From Chitinophagaceae bacterium (GTDB lineage: Bacteria > Bacteroidota > Bacteroidia > Chitinophagales > Chitinophagaceae): DNA of 64,000 nucleotides. Positions 15,487-24,896 of this stretch are shown here, in pieces. Location of the stretch: assembly GCA_025923075.1 (NCBI GenBank), contig JAICGN010000002.1:1-64000 (forward strand), in the 5' to 3' direction. The notes under the pieces are model-generated. The model was not told the DNA's origin. It saw only the letters and a program-made list of their open reading frames with translations, and did no database searches. A program made the position numbers and the translations under genes. The stretch's first letter is position 1. Each line of letters opens with the position of its first letter.

Positions 15487-16764
15487 TTATACTCCAAATG
15501 CTTTTTTCACTTCGTTTACCATATCCAGTTTTTCCCAGGTAAACAATTCAACCTCGATTGTCTTTTCATTGTCTTTTCCTTTATTAAAAACTTTTTTCAC
15601 CACTTTTGGCTCACGACCCATATGACCATAGGCCGCTGTCTCTGCATAAATAGGATTGCGAAGTTTCAAACGTTGCTCGATCGCATAAGGACGCATATCA
15701 AAAATCTTTTCAACCTTCCTTGCAATCTCACCGTCAGTCATATCAACTTTTGCAGTGTTATACGTATCAATAAATAATCCGCATGGTTTTGCCACACCGA
15801 TTGCATAAGAAACCTGGACAAGCACTTCATCACAAACACCAGCAGCTACCAGGTTTTTTGCAATATGTCGTGTAGCATACGCGGCGCTACGATCAACCTT
15901 GCTTGGATCTTTACCGCTAAAAGCGCCCCCACCATGTGCACCCTTGCCACCATACGTATCAACAATGATCTTTCGGCCAGTTAAGCCAGTATCACCATGC
16001 GGACCACCGATCACAAACTTTCCCGTAGGATTGATGTGATAAGTGATCTTATCATTAAATAATTTTTGAATAGAAGGTTTGCATTGCTTTTTGACTCTTG
16101 GAACAATAATATTTATCACATCCTCACGGATCTTATCGAGCATCTTTTTGTCAGTATCAAAATCATCATGCTGTGTGGAAACAACAATCGTATCGATCCG
16201 AATCGGATTATTATTATCATCATATTCGATTGTCACCTGACTTTTCGCATCAGGACGAAGATATTTCATCTCTTTTCCTGCACGACGTGTTCGTGAAAGC
16301 TCCTGTAATATTTTGTGTGCAAGATCAAGTGCCAGCGGCATATAATTCTCCGTTTCCCTGGTGGCATAGCCAAACATCATTCCCTGGTCACCGGCGCCTT
16401 GTGCATTTGCCTTGGCATCAAAACTTAAATTCTTTACACCCCTGTCGACACCCCGGTTGATATCCGCACTCTGCTCGTGAATCGCAGAAAGTATACCACA
16501 GCTGTTGGCTTCAAACATATACTCCGACTTTGTATAGCCAATGCTCCGGATTACGTCGCGGGCAATATCCTGTACATCCAGGTAGCTCGTTGATTTTACT
16601 TCGCCGGCAAGTACAACCTGGCCAGTTGTTACCAATGTTTCGCAAGCCACTTTGCTTTGGGGATCGTAAGCCAGGAAATTATCAATTAATGCATCGCTGA
16701 TCTGGTCAGCCACTTTATCCGGATGTCCTTCGGATACGCTTTCAGATGTAAATAAATAAGGCAT
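15487..16764 (-). CDS. metK: S-adenosylmethionine synthetase
   Basis: MetK makes SAM from methionine and ATP. The 425-residue enzyme carries the family signatures [20 protein letters not shown] near the N-terminus, [12 protein letters not shown] and [19 protein letters not shown], plus [20 protein letters not shown]. It is slightly longer than the E. coli enzyme (384), as usual in this phylum. It has its own terminator. The roughly 165-base leader contains a terminator-like hairpin and one copy of a dispersed repeat, so leader regulation is possible. Confidence 0.98.
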   Translation of the reverse strand: MPYLFTSESVSEGHPDKVADQISDALIDNFLAYDPQSKVACETLVTTGQVVLAGEVKSTSYLDVQDIARDVIRSIGYTKSEYMFEANSCGILSAIHEQSADINRGVDRGVKNLSFDAKANAQGAGDQGMMFGYATRETENYMPLALDLAHKILQELSRTRRAGKEMKYLRPDAKSQVTIEYDDNNNPIRIDTIVVSTQHDDFDTDKKMLDKIREDVINIIVPRVKKQCKPSIQKLFNDKITYHINPTGKFVIGGPHGDTGLTGRKIIVDTYGGKGAHGGGAFSGKDPSKVDRSAAYATRHIAKNLVAAGVCDEVLVQVSYAIGVAKPCGLFIDTYNTAKVDMTDGEIARKVEKIFDMRPYAIEQRLKLRNPIYAETAAYGHMGREPKVVKKVFNKGKDNEKTIEVELFTWEKLDMVNEVKKAFGV

Positions 16765-16805
16765 GTCGATTTTAGAATTTAATATATGAGTTAAGCATGG
16801 TGTTT

Positions 16806-16850
16806 TTATTACCCCGGCTTCTGTCTATCCATTTAGCTCCAGTTGCGTCG
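16806..16850 (+). repeat. Dispersed intergenic repeat, copy B (metK leader)
   Basis: This copy shares TTATT, CCCGGCTT, ATTTAGCT and GTTGCGTCG in the same order and spacing as copies A and C, but is the most divergent. It lies inside the metK leader. Confidence 0.45.
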
Positions 16851-16903
16851 TGCCGGCTTACCCGGGACACGATTGGTTCGCTATGAGCATAAAGGAAATT
16901 CAA

Positions 16904-16927
16904 AAGCCCCTTCACAGCTCGGGGCTT
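16904..16927 (-). terminator. Terminator-like hairpin at the start of the metK leader
   Basis: AAGCCCC (16904-16910) and GGGGCTT (16921-16927) pair around a 10-base loop, and TTTTGAATTT follows on the minus strand. It could end the DUF4270 transcript. Because it lies downstream of the predicted metK -7 box, it could also attenuate metK. Confidence 0.65.
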
Positions 16928-16935
16928 AGCGGGTG

Positions 16936-16943
16936 CAAAGATA
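16936..16943 (-). promoter_or_regulatory. Promoter -7 box (TATCTTTG) for metK
   Basis: TATCTTTG on the minus strand is an exact TAnnTTTG match. A TTG lies only 15 bases upstream of it, shorter than the 19-base spacing at rpsO and tRNA-His. Predicted transcription start is near 16930. Confidence 0.55.
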
Positions 16944-16978
16944 GCACACGGATAAATTCAACATTTTTATGTTATCCA

Positions 16979-18424
16979 CTAAATTTTTGTGTATATGATT
17001 CTCAGCCGCATCCGTTGCGTGGCATGGTTGCCCCCACCTACTCTCACCCTGCCAAATGCAAATTGAGAGTTAATAGGCGCACCATAAAATGTGTATCCTC
17101 CTGCAACAGTTAAACGTTGAAATACACCTTTAGCGGTAAACAGGCGAAAATCATGCACAGGTTCCCGTTTGGTTAACATGTTCTGAATATATCTTGTCAG
17201 ATTAAATTTCCAGACCCTGATTGGATTGCCGAACCCGTCTGCAGTGTTTTTCCCATACATGCCATATGATGGATCAGGAGCCCCGGAACGATCCACCGTA
17301 AAGTCGTAAGGCGTAAATTTATAAGCTTCCAAAGTAGAGTCATAAACATCAAGCATTAAGGCTTCTGGTGGAGTAAATTTCAGATCTGATGGATCAAAAA
17401 GTTGCTCAACAATCAACTCGGCCCTGTTAATTACGTTATTGCTAAGATTTCTGAGTCCAGGAACTTTTACTGTTGTATAACTGCCGGGTGTATTTATAAG
17501 ATAGACGATGTCATCCTGGCCGGGTGTGCTTGAAGCCGCGGCTAGCGGAGTACCGGTGAAATTGAATCTTTCGATGTAATTATGTTGTGCCGAAGCTTCT
17601 GGATTGAAGCGAAAATAATTAACTGTGGTGTCATCTTGTCCACCTTTTGTATAGCGATAGTAAATTGCCAATTTCGTCTTAGGATTATTTAAAAGACCGA
17701 ATGCCATCAGCGCGTTGCCACCAAATGATTCGTCAGCCTCCACTTCAAATCCCCTAAAATATGTTTTAAATGCAGAATCGGATTTATAAGCATTTGTTGT
17801 ATCATAATCCAACAATCTTCTTCCGAAACTGTTGTCCAATTTTATCCGAAGCTGACCGGCTGTTGTATCCTGGAAAGCCTTAATTGAGTCTTTCAACTGG
17901 TATGGGAAAAAATCTGTTGTACCAAGTAGCGTCGTATGTGTAAAATACTCGTTGCGCAACGAATAGAAAGAATCAATTCTGAATTCCACATTTGGATCCA
18001 TTTCCCACACTCTTACCCTTTGTTGTGCCATTGTATCCCCATAAGTACCATTCCAGCCAAGCACCATCACAACAGAATCAATGTATAAGCTGTCTTTGTT
18101 ATGTACGCCTGAAAAATTCCATGGATAAGTTTCAGGCTTTAATTCAAGAAATATTTTCGCATTTGTTTTTCCAAAAAAAGGATCATTGGATATATGCCCC
18201 AGTATATGATCATTCCCTCTTCCCACTCTTATCGAATCCTTAAGCGGGTCGAATATGGTGTCGTAGGTTTCGACCAATAACGAAGTATCAAAAGTATTTA
18301 CCCCGTCCACCCCGGGTATGATGTCATCGCCAAGATCAGTAGCCTCGTTTATTTTTTTGCAGGATGAAATAAGTAAGAGTAACGACAAACTAAAAAGTAA
18401 AAATCGGAAAAGTCTAATTGTCAC
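16979..18424 (-). CDS. DUF4270 family lipoprotein
   Basis: This is an exported lipoprotein of 481 residues with a hydrophobic N-terminus ending in the lipobox LLISSC, followed by KKINEATDLGDDIIPGVDGV, typical of DUF4270. The remainder is beta-rich, with many Asp-Thr-Tyr strands and an RYIQNMLTKRE segment near the C-terminus. The function of DUF4270 is unknown; members are Bacteroidota-specific and presumably face the periplasm or the cell surface. It follows the glycogen-synthase-like gene by 44 bases on the same strand and probably shares its transcript. Confidence 0.9.
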   Translation of the reverse strand: MTIRLFRFLLFSLSLLLLISSCKKINEATDLGDDIIPGVDGVNTFDTSLLVETYDTIFDPLKDSIRVGRGNDHILGHISNDPFFGKTNAKIFLELKPETYPWNFSGVHNKDSLYIDSVVMVLGWNGTYGDTMAQQRVRVWEMDPNVEFRIDSFYSLRNEYFTHTTLLGTTDFFPYQLKDSIKAFQDTTAGQLRIKLDNSFGRRLLDYDTTNAYKSDSAFKTYFRGFEVEADESFGGNALMAFGLLNNPKTKLAIYYRYTKGGQDDTTVNYFRFNPEASAQHNYIERFNFTGTPLAAASSTPGQDDIVYLINTPGSYTTVKVPGLRNLSNNVINRAELIVEQLFDPSDLKFTPPEALMLDVYDSTLEAYKFTPYDFTVDRSGAPDPSYGMYGKNTADGFGNPIRVWKFNLTRYIQNMLTKREPVHDFRLFTAKGVFQRLTVAGGYTFYGAPINSQFAFGRVRVGGGNHATQRMRLRIIYTKI

Positions 18425-18468
18425 AAAGCGTTTTTTATGGAATAAATCAGGTGTTTGGTATTGGTTAT

Positions 18469-19284
18469 TTACTTGCCCGCAAGGTCGTTATACAATTGTA
18501 AATAGTCTGTTAAATCAGACTCCGCATTATACAATAGCGTTTTTTTGCCGCGAACCTTCGTGAACTCATCAAGCAATTTCTTTTCGATCTTTTCAGCGCC
18601 AAACGTTATCGCATCAGCATAAGTGGCGCCGCCACGATACATAGCAGTGTTATTCGCTTCTTTAAAAGGCTCAAGATCCTTCTCTTTTATTGTAGGGTGT
18701 ATCAAGGCTTTCTTTAAAAACTGTGACCCCAATTTTTCTTTGAATACAGTTGGGCCAATCGTAAATATTACTTTACTGTGTGAGAATACAGGCTCCTTCT
18801 TATACACAGTTTTCAGATAAGCAGGAATAAGCCCTGTCATCCAACCACTGCAATGAATAATATCGGGCGGCCATCCGAATTTCTTTACCGTTTCAAGAGC
18901 TCCTTTACAAAAGAAAACGGTACGAAGATCATTGTCGTCATACCATTTTTCATGCTCATCAGTAAAGATGAACTTTCTTTTAAACAAGTCTTCATTATCC
19001 AGGAAATAAACCTGCAGTCTTGCATTGGGAAGTGAGGCAACTTTGATCTGCAACGGAAGATCGTCGTTATCGACCGAAACATTAATTCCCGAGAGACGAA
19101 CTACCTCATGCAAGCGGTGGCGGCGTTCATTAATCACACCAAAGCGGGGCATAATACATCTTACCTCAAAGCCAGAATCGTTTGACTTTATCGCCAACCT
19201 GTTCACGATTTCCGAAAACTCTGTTAGTTCCAGATAAGGAGACATTTCGTTAGCAATAAATAATATTCTTTTCTTTGCTGACAT
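18469..19284 (-). CDS. Glycogen/starch synthase-like protein, GT5 N-terminal domain only
   Basis: The 271-residue protein matches the N-terminal Rossmann domain of glycogen synthase: KRILFIANEMSPYLELTEFS, RLAIKSNDSGFEVRCIMPRF, then DIIHCSGWMTGLIPAYL. It ends near TYADAITFGAEKIEKKLLDE without the C-terminal GT-B donor-binding domain of true GlgA (about 480 residues). The ADP-glucose-binding KxGGL motif at the N-terminus is replaced by LELTEFSEIV. Similar short proteins occur in Bacteroidota next to panC, so this looks like a conserved family and not a local truncation. A classic glucan-synthase activity seems unlikely. A -7 box is at 19344-19351. Confidence 0.85.
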   Translation of the reverse strand: MSAKKRILFIANEMSPYLELTEFSEIVNRLAIKSNDSGFEVRCIMPRFGVINERRHRLHEVVRLSGINVSVDNDDLPLQIKVASLPNARLQVYFLDNEDLFKRKFIFTDEHEKWYDDNDLRTVFFCKGALETVKKFGWPPDIIHCSGWMTGLIPAYLKTVYKKEPVFSHSKVIFTIGPTVFKEKLGSQFLKKALIHPTIKEKDLEPFKEANNTAMYRGGATYADAITFGAEKIEKKLLDEFTKVRGKKTLLYNAESDLTDYLQLYNDLAGK

Positions 19285-19343
19285 CTTGGGTCTGTTTAAT
19301 TAAATCACCGAAAGATTGCCAGGGCTTTTTTTCGGGATGGCCG

Positions 19344-19351
19344 CAAAGGTA
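19344..19351 (-). promoter_or_regulatory. Promoter -7 box (TACCTTTG) for the glycogen-synthase-like gene
   Basis: TACCTTTG on the minus strand, identical to the rpsO -7 box and followed by GCGG as well. It is about 60 bases before the ATG at 19284. No clear -33 element. Confidence 0.55.
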
Positions 19352-19406
19352 ATCCTTTTATTCCGAAATTGATCTACGAAATAGTGCCTGATGTAAATGC
19401 CGTCAT

Positions 19407-20261
19407 ATGATAATTATAAAGAAGCCAAAAGAACTGCAGGACTTTCTTGAGAGCAACAGGAATGAGGGAAAAAGAATAGGTTTTGCGCCGACAATGGGCG
19501 CCTTGCACGCAGGTCATTTATCATTGGTAAATGAGAATAAAAAACAAAATGATGTTGTCGTGTGCAGCATATTTGTGAATCCTACACAGTTCAACGATCC
19601 TGAAGATTTTAGGAAATACCCTGTCACGATTGAAAAAGATATTCTACTGCTTGAGGATGCCGGGTGTGATGTGCTTTTTCTTCCGTCGGTCCAGGATATT
19701 TACCCATCCGGCACGAATGATCTAAATCATTATGAACTTGGTTTTTTGGAAACGGTTTTAGAAGGCAAATTTCGCCCAGGTCATTTCCAGGGAGTTTGCC
19801 AGATTATGCACCGCCTGCTGGAAATAGTTTTGCCTGATAATTTATACCTGGGGCAGAAAGATTACCAGCAGTGTATGGTGATCAAGAGATTAATTAAATT
19901 GATCGGATTGGATGATAAAGTTAAAGTGACGGTCTGTCCCACTCTTCGCGAAAAAGATGGGCTGGCAATGAGTAGTCGTAATGCCAGGCTACTTCCTGCT
20001 GAAAGAATAAAAGCTACAACCCTATTCGCATCGTTGCGTTATATAAAGGAAAATTTAAATCCTGGCACCACTAAGAAAATTAAAGACGCCGGTAAACAAA
20101 TGCTTTTACAGAACGGATTTCGTACAGATTATATTGAAATAGCAGACGCCAATACACTGCAACTGGTCGAAAACTGGAACGGGAAGCAAAAAATTGTTGT
20201 GCTCGCGGCAGCGTTCATTAATAATGTACGATTGATTGATAACCTCCAGGTCAATACATAA
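19407..20261 (+). CDS. panC: Pantothenate synthetase
   Basis: PanC joins pantoate and beta-alanine with ATP to give pantothenate. The 284-residue protein has the nucleotidyltransferase motif FAPTMGALHAGHLSLV (H34 and H37 bind ATP). Further family motifs are SIFVNPTQFNDPEDFRKYP, the pantoate-binding VCQIMHRLLEIVLPDNLYLG and QKDYQQ, and the KMSKS-like LAMSSRNARL. It is followed after 36 bases by panD, which supplies beta-alanine, and is divergent from the glycogen-synthase-like gene. Confidence 0.97.
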   Translation: MIIIKKPKELQDFLESNRNEGKRIGFAPTMGALHAGHLSLVNENKKQNDVVVCSIFVNPTQFNDPEDFRKYPVTIEKDILLLEDAGCDVLFLPSVQDIYPSGTNDLNHYELGFLETVLEGKFRPGHFQGVCQIMHRLLEIVLPDNLYLGQKDYQQCMVIKRLIKLIGLDDKVKVTVCPTLREKDGLAMSSRNARLLPAERIKATTLFASLRYIKENLNPGTTKKIKDAGKQMLLQNGFRTDYIEIADANTLQLVENWNGKQKIVVLAAAFINNVRLIDNLQVNT

Positions 20262-20284
20262 CTTTTCCTTTAGGTTCAATCATG

Positions 20285-20292
20285 TATTTTTG
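20285..20292 (+). promoter_or_regulatory. Possible panD -7 box (TATTTTTG)
   Basis: TATTTTTG fits TAnnTTTG and ends 5 bases before the panD ATG, so any transcript from it would be leaderless or nearly so. No -33 element is seen. panD may equally be read from the panC promoter. Confidence 0.35.
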
Positions 20293-20297
20293 TTTTT

Positions 20298-20642
20298 ATG
20301 CAAGTCGAAGTATTAAAATCAAAAATTCATCGTGCTGTGATTACGGAAGCAAATCTGAATTATGTGGGCAGCATCACCATTGATGAAGATCTTATTGAAG
20401 CGGCAAATATTGTTGAAAATGAAAAAGTGCAGGTGGTAAATGTAAATAATGGCGAAAGAATAGAGACCTATGTTATTCGCGGAAAGAGAGGTTCGGGCAT
20501 CTGCTGTTTGAACGGACCGGCAGCAAGAAAAGGAATGGTTGGCGATGTTATTGTTATCATTTCTTATGCATCGATGGACTTTGATGAAGCAAAAAAATTT
20601 AAACCTTGGATCGTATTTCCAAGAGAAGGTAATAAAATATAG
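20298..20642 (+). CDS. panD: Aspartate 1-decarboxylase proenzyme
   Basis: PanD makes beta-alanine from aspartate with a pyruvoyl cofactor formed by self-cleavage. The 114-residue protein has the cleavage site NYVGSITID with Gly24-Ser25 at exactly the usual position. K9, active-site Tyr22 and the [12 protein letters not shown] loop are also present. It lies between panC and a membrane protein gene on the same strand. Confidence 0.97.
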   Translation: MQVEVLKSKIHRAVITEANLNYVGSITIDEDLIEAANIVENEKVQVVNVNNGERIETYVIRGKRGSGICCLNGPAARKGMVGDVIVIISYASMDFDEAKKFKPWIVFPREGNKI

Positions 20643-20657
20643 AATCACGGCACCTTT

Positions 20658-21716
20658 ATGAAAGCAAAATTTCTTACTATTCTAAAATATCTTTTCTTCC
20701 TTGCATTGGGTGCATTTTTTGTATGGTTATCCGTAAGGAATATTGATCACGAAAAATGGGAACAAATAAAGCATGCTGTAGCCCGGGGCCGCAAGTGGGT
20801 CATTCTACCGGTCATAGCTTTTTTGTTGATCGCTCACTATAGCCGGGCTATCCGCTGGAAATTGCTGATGGAACCTCTTGGTTATAAGCCTTCGAATTTT
20901 AATGCATTTGCAACTGTGATGATCGGTTACCTCGTGAATTCGGGGGCACCACGTCTTGGAGAAGTATTTAAATGCACTTTACTCGCACGATATGAAAAAT
21001 TCAAGATAGATAAACTCATCGGTACGATCCTTGTCGAAAGAGCGGTGGATCTGGTTTGTCTTATTTTGGTTTTTATTGCAGCACTGATATTGCAAGGGGA
21101 CATTTTCGGGCAAATGATGACCAACCTCCTTAGAGAATTTTTTCATGATAAAACGGGAAATCTTTCTACTGAAAAATTAGTAATTGCGCTCGGCATTTTT
21201 ATTATAGTTCTTTTTATCTTCTATTTAATATTAAAACGATTTGGCCATATTGACATCATTGCTCGCATAAAAAAATCGATTAAGAACATTATACATGGAC
21301 TTTCAAGTATTAATAATCTTGAGCATAAGGGCTGGTTTATTTTTCATAGCATATTGATATGGACTATGTACTGGTTTGCCTCAACTGCCGGCCTGTATGC
21401 ACTAAGAGAAACGCAATACCTTGGCCTTTCCGGGGGGCTTGCAGCCTTGGTTGTCGGAACTATTGGGATCATTTTAACTCCGGGTGGAATTGGCGCCTAC
21501 CCGGTTCTTATTGCCCAACTGTTAGGCTTATATGGGCTCGATCCTGATACTACAGGTATCGCCTCCGGCACACTTATGTGGGCCGCACAAACAGCGATCA
21601 TTCTGATTGGTGGCATGATATGTTTTCTATTGATAACGAGATATAATAAAAAAAAGGTCAGCATCTCTTCGCTTTCAGAAGAAGCTATTCAAGCAGATTC
21701 TGCAGTCAAAAATTAA
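20658..21716 (+). CDS. Lysylphosphatidylglycerol synthase TM-region/UPF0104-type membrane protein
   Basis: This 352-residue inner-membrane protein has about eight membrane segments and matches the flippase-like TM domain of MprF (YbhN/UPF0104). Visible family features are HYSRAIRWKLLMEPLGYKPS, YLVNSGAPRLGEVFKCTLLA, GTILVERAVDLVCL and the C-terminal GGIGAYPVLIAQLLGLYG. The aminoacyl-transferase domain of full MprF is absent. The role in lipid or isoprenoid-linked transport is uncertain. The start is 16 bases after the panD stop, so cotranscription is likely. Confidence 0.88.
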   Translation: MKAKFLTILKYLFFLALGAFFVWLSVRNIDHEKWEQIKHAVARGRKWVILPVIAFLLIAHYSRAIRWKLLMEPLGYKPSNFNAFATVMIGYLVNSGAPRLGEVFKCTLLARYEKFKIDKLIGTILVERAVDLVCLILVFIAALILQGDIFGQMMTNLLREFFHDKTGNLSTEKLVIALGIFIIVLFIFYLILKRFGHIDIIARIKKSIKNIIHGLSSINNLEHKGWFIFHSILIWTMYWFASTAGLYALRETQYLGLSGGLAALVVGTIGIILTPGGIGAYPVLIAQLLGLYGLDPDTTGIASGTLMWAAQTAIILIGGMICFLLITRYNKKKVSISSLSEEAIQADSAVKN

Positions 21717-21774
21717 TATTTTTCATGGGGTCACTTCCTTAATTTTATCCATTATAGAATACGAGAGATAGTTT

Positions 21775-23874
21775 ATGAATCCGGATAAAAAGCATAAAAC
21801 GATTTTCAGAGATGTTAGCTGGCTTTCCTTTAACGGCAGGGTTTTGCAGGAGGCCGCAGATTCGACCGTGCCATTGCGCGAGCGAATTAGGTTTCTCGGC
21901 ATTTTTTCTAATAATCTCGACGAATTTTTCCGTGTCCGTGTGGCGACCCTGCGGCGAATGGTAAGTATGGGTGAAAAATCAAAGATGCACCTGGAAGACA
22001 ATCCCCAGGAGATACTTGATGATATTCAAATGACGGTATTAAACCAGCAAAGTGAATTCAATCGTATTTGGGAAAATATTTTTGCTGAACTAAAAAATGA
22101 AAAAATATTCCTGGTAAAAGAAAATGAATTGAACCGTGAACAGCAGGAATTTGTAACGCAATACTATGAGAATGAGGTAAGCACTAACATTATTCCCCTC
22201 ATGATCGAGAGTATTCCCAATTTTCCAGCGCTCAGGGATAAATCAATTTACCTGGCCGTTGTAATGTGGAAAAAGGAAAGTGCATTAAAGAGAAAATACG
22301 CACTGATTGAAATTCCAAATGTATTGAATCGTTTTGTAGTACTCCCCTCTCCCCGCCCTGATGAACATCATATCATTCTTTTGGAAGATGTTATTCGTTT
22401 TAATCTTCCGGAAATTTTTTCTTTTTTTGGTTACGATCAATATTCATCTTATATATTTAAAGTTACCCGTGATGCAGAAATAGATATTGATAATGACATC
22501 CACACGTCTATTATTCAAAAACTTGAAAAGGCACTGAAGAACCGGAAGAAGGGTAAGCCCGTTCGTTTTGTATACGATCGTGAAATGGATCCGGGTATGC
22601 TGGAATATTTGATCCGTCGTCTTAACCTTTCAAAAAGAGATAATTTAATTCCCGGAGGACGCATTCATAATTTTCGCGACTTTATGGAATTCCCTGAACA
22701 TATTTTTAAAGTGAAAGGTCAGCGACGCAAACCATTTGATCATCCGGAGTTGCAGGATGGGCACAGAGTTACAGATATAGTTATGAAGAAGGATATTATG
22801 TTTCATTTTCCTTATCATTCTTTCAGTCCCCTCATCGATCTGCTTCGTGAAGCAGCAATTGATCCCGAAGTGACCACAATAAAAATTACGGGGTACCGAC
22901 TTGCACCGCAATCAAAGATCATGAATGCCCTGGTAAACGCCGTGCGCAATGGCAAGCAAGTAACCGTAATACTTGAGTTGCGGGCAAGATTTGATGAAGA
23001 AGCAAACCTGGAATGGAAAGAACGTTTAGAAGAAGAGGGCGCAAGAGTGTTGATCGGCATCCCGGATATGAAAGTGCATGCTAAAATCTGCCTCATAAAA
23101 AAGAGAGTGCATGATAAAACTATTCAATATGGTTTTGTCAGCACCGGAAATCTTAATGAGAGAACAGCAAGAATATACGCTGATCATTGCCTGCTCACCA
23201 GCAATAAAGAGATCATGACGGATGTAAACAGGATATTTAATTTCCTGGAAACACCGCGACTCGGTACCCAGTATCTTAAGGATTGTTCAATAGTATTTCC
23301 CAGTCCCGATATTCTCAGACAAAAAATCTTCAACCATATTGAAACAGAAATTAAGAATGCAAAAAGTGGAAAACCTGCGGCAATTACCCTTAAGATGAAC
23401 TCACTTTCTGATGAGTCGCTTATTATGAAGTTAAATGAAGCTGCAAAGGTTGGTGTAGATCTGAATTTGATAGTAAGGGGAATCTTCTGTATGCGTTCTG
23501 AAAGTAAAAAGTATGTGAAACCGGTAAATGCGATCAGTATTGTGGATGAATACCTGGAACATGCAAGGGTGTGGGTATTTCACAACAATGGCAAAGAGAA
23601 AGTTTATATATCTTCGGCTGACTGGATGGTGCGAAATCTTGATCATCGTGTTGAAGCCAGTTGCCTGATAACGGATGAGCAAATCAAAAAAGAATTGAAG
23701 GATATTCTCGAAATACAGTTAGTCGATAACGTCAAGGCGCGCCGGCTGAATAATGAACTTAGTAACGATTACATTAATAGCGGAAGGAAAAAGGTTCGTA
23801 GCCAGGTTGAGACCTATAAATATCTTTATAAAAAAACCCAAACACCTGTAAACGTTGAGATTGGCAGCAATTGA
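21775..23874 (+). CDS. ppk1: Polyphosphate kinase 1
   Basis: PPK1 reversibly transfers the ATP gamma-phosphate to polyphosphate. The 699-residue protein has the N-terminal domain (SWLSFNGRVLQEAAD, FSNNLDEFFRVRVATLR) and two phospholipase-D-like catalytic domains. The phosphohistidine is in MKVHAKICLI at residue 435, the same number as in E. coli. STGNLNERTARIYADHCLLT and SSADWMVRNLDHRVEA supply the remaining catalytic residues. Its 3' end overlaps ppx by 20 bases, so kinase and phosphatase are probably translationally coupled. Confidence 0.97.
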   Translation: MNPDKKHKTIFRDVSWLSFNGRVLQEAADSTVPLRERIRFLGIFSNNLDEFFRVRVATLRRMVSMGEKSKMHLEDNPQEILDDIQMTVLNQQSEFNRIWENIFAELKNEKIFLVKENELNREQQEFVTQYYENEVSTNIIPLMIESIPNFPALRDKSIYLAVVMWKKESALKRKYALIEIPNVLNRFVVLPSPRPDEHHIILLEDVIRFNLPEIFSFFGYDQYSSYIFKVTRDAEIDIDNDIHTSIIQKLEKALKNRKKGKPVRFVYDREMDPGMLEYLIRRLNLSKRDNLIPGGRIHNFRDFMEFPEHIFKVKGQRRKPFDHPELQDGHRVTDIVMKKDIMFHFPYHSFSPLIDLLREAAIDPEVTTIKITGYRLAPQSKIMNALVNAVRNGKQVTVILELRARFDEEANLEWKERLEEEGARVLIGIPDMKVHAKICLIKKRVHDKTIQYGFVSTGNLNERTARIYADHCLLTSNKEIMTDVNRIFNFLETPRLGTQYLKDCSIVFPSPDILRQKIFNHIETEIKNAKSGKPAAITLKMNSLSDESLIMKLNEAAKVGVDLNLIVRGIFCMRSESKKYVKPVNAISIVDEYLEHARVWVFHNNGKEKVYISSADWMVRNLDHRVEASCLITDEQIKKELKDILEIQLVDNVKARRLNNELSNDYINSGRKKVRSQVETYKYLYKKTQTPVNVEIGSN

Positions 23875-24748
23875 TATCGGGAGTAACGCAGCACGCCTTC
23901 TAATTTCCGATGTAATCAAAGGCCCGCAAGGCAATCCGGAGTTTATTAAAGCGGCACTGGTCCGTGCGCCACTCAGACTCGGATTTGAAGTCTTTGATAA
24001 AGGCGAGATTCCCCTTAATAAGGTTGAGAAGATCATTAAGACAATGAAGAGTTATAAGCTTCTGCTTGATGTATATGAAGTGAAACATGTGACAGCCTGC
24101 GCCACGTCTGCCATGCGCGATGCTTCTAATGGTGCAGAGATCATTCGTAAAGTGAAAGCAGAGACTGGGATTGAGATCAGGATTATTTCCGGACAAGAAG
24201 AAGCCTCCCTGATTTATGAAAATCATATTGCAGAGGGAATGACAAAAGAAGAATCCTATTTATATATAGATGTTGGGGGTGGAAGCACCGAGCTTACCTT
24301 TTTTAGCGATGGTAAACTTGTTTTTAAAGAATCATTTAATATAGGTACCATCCGTTTATTGAAAAACCAGGTAAATGAATCCCTGTGGGATGAGATGAGA
24401 GAGTTTATTAAGGAGCGAACAAAGGGATACCATCATGTAACTGCTATTGGATCCGGTGGAAACATCAATAAAGTATTTTCTCTTTCAAAACGAAAAGAAG
24501 GAAAACCATTAACACTTGATCTGCTGAGGGATTATTTTAAAGAATTCAGCAATCTTTCAATTAATCAACGGATGACTTTGTATCATTTGCGTGAGGATAG
24601 AGCCGATGTAATTGTTCCAGCACTTTTAATTTATATAAATGTTCTGCGTTGGGCTGATGCTGACGTGATTTATGTCCCAAAAATTGGTTTAGCTGATGGG
24701 CTTATACATACTTTATATGAAGAAGTAAAAGAGCCACGATTAACTTGA
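23855..24748 (+). CDS. ppx: Exopolyphosphatase (Ppx/GppA family)
   Basis: Ppx/GppA enzymes hydrolyse terminal phosphates of polyphosphate or the gamma-phosphate of pppGpp. The 297-residue actin-like fold shows [16 protein letters not shown] (phosphate 1), [26 protein letters not shown] and [12 protein letters not shown] (phosphate 2). It lacks the C-terminal HD domain of E. coli Ppx, as is common in short bacterial forms. The start is a TTG inside the end of ppk1, because the conserved motif begins two codons later and no ATG is available. Confidence 0.93.
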   Translation: MRLAAIDIGSNAARLLISDVIKGPQGNPEFIKAALVRAPLRLGFEVFDKGEIPLNKVEKIIKTMKSYKLLLDVYEVKHVTACATSAMRDASNGAEIIRKVKAETGIEIRIISGQEEASLIYENHIAEGMTKEESYLYIDVGGGSTELTFFSDGKLVFKESFNIGTIRLLKNQVNESLWDEMREFIKERTKGYHHVTAIGSGGNINKVFSLSKRKEGKPLTLDLLRDYFKEFSNLSINQRMTLYHLREDRADVIVPALLIYINVLRWADADVIYVPKIGLADGLIHTLYEEVKEPRLT

Positions 24749-24896
24749 CAATTCAGGATACGAGAAAAACCAGTATAATTTCCCAAACAAATTAGAGGTT
24801 AATGGAATTAGGTCAAATCAGCAGATTTTTTCTATAGGAAGAAAAATAGCCATAACTTTTCCGCCAAATCCGTTTAATCCGGAAAATCCTGGTTCT

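Noticed and set aside
16765-16930. SAM riboswitch in the metK leader
   Set aside because: I could not find the conserved core of SAM-I, SAM-II or SAM-III type; only a terminator-like hairpin and a repeat copy were seen.
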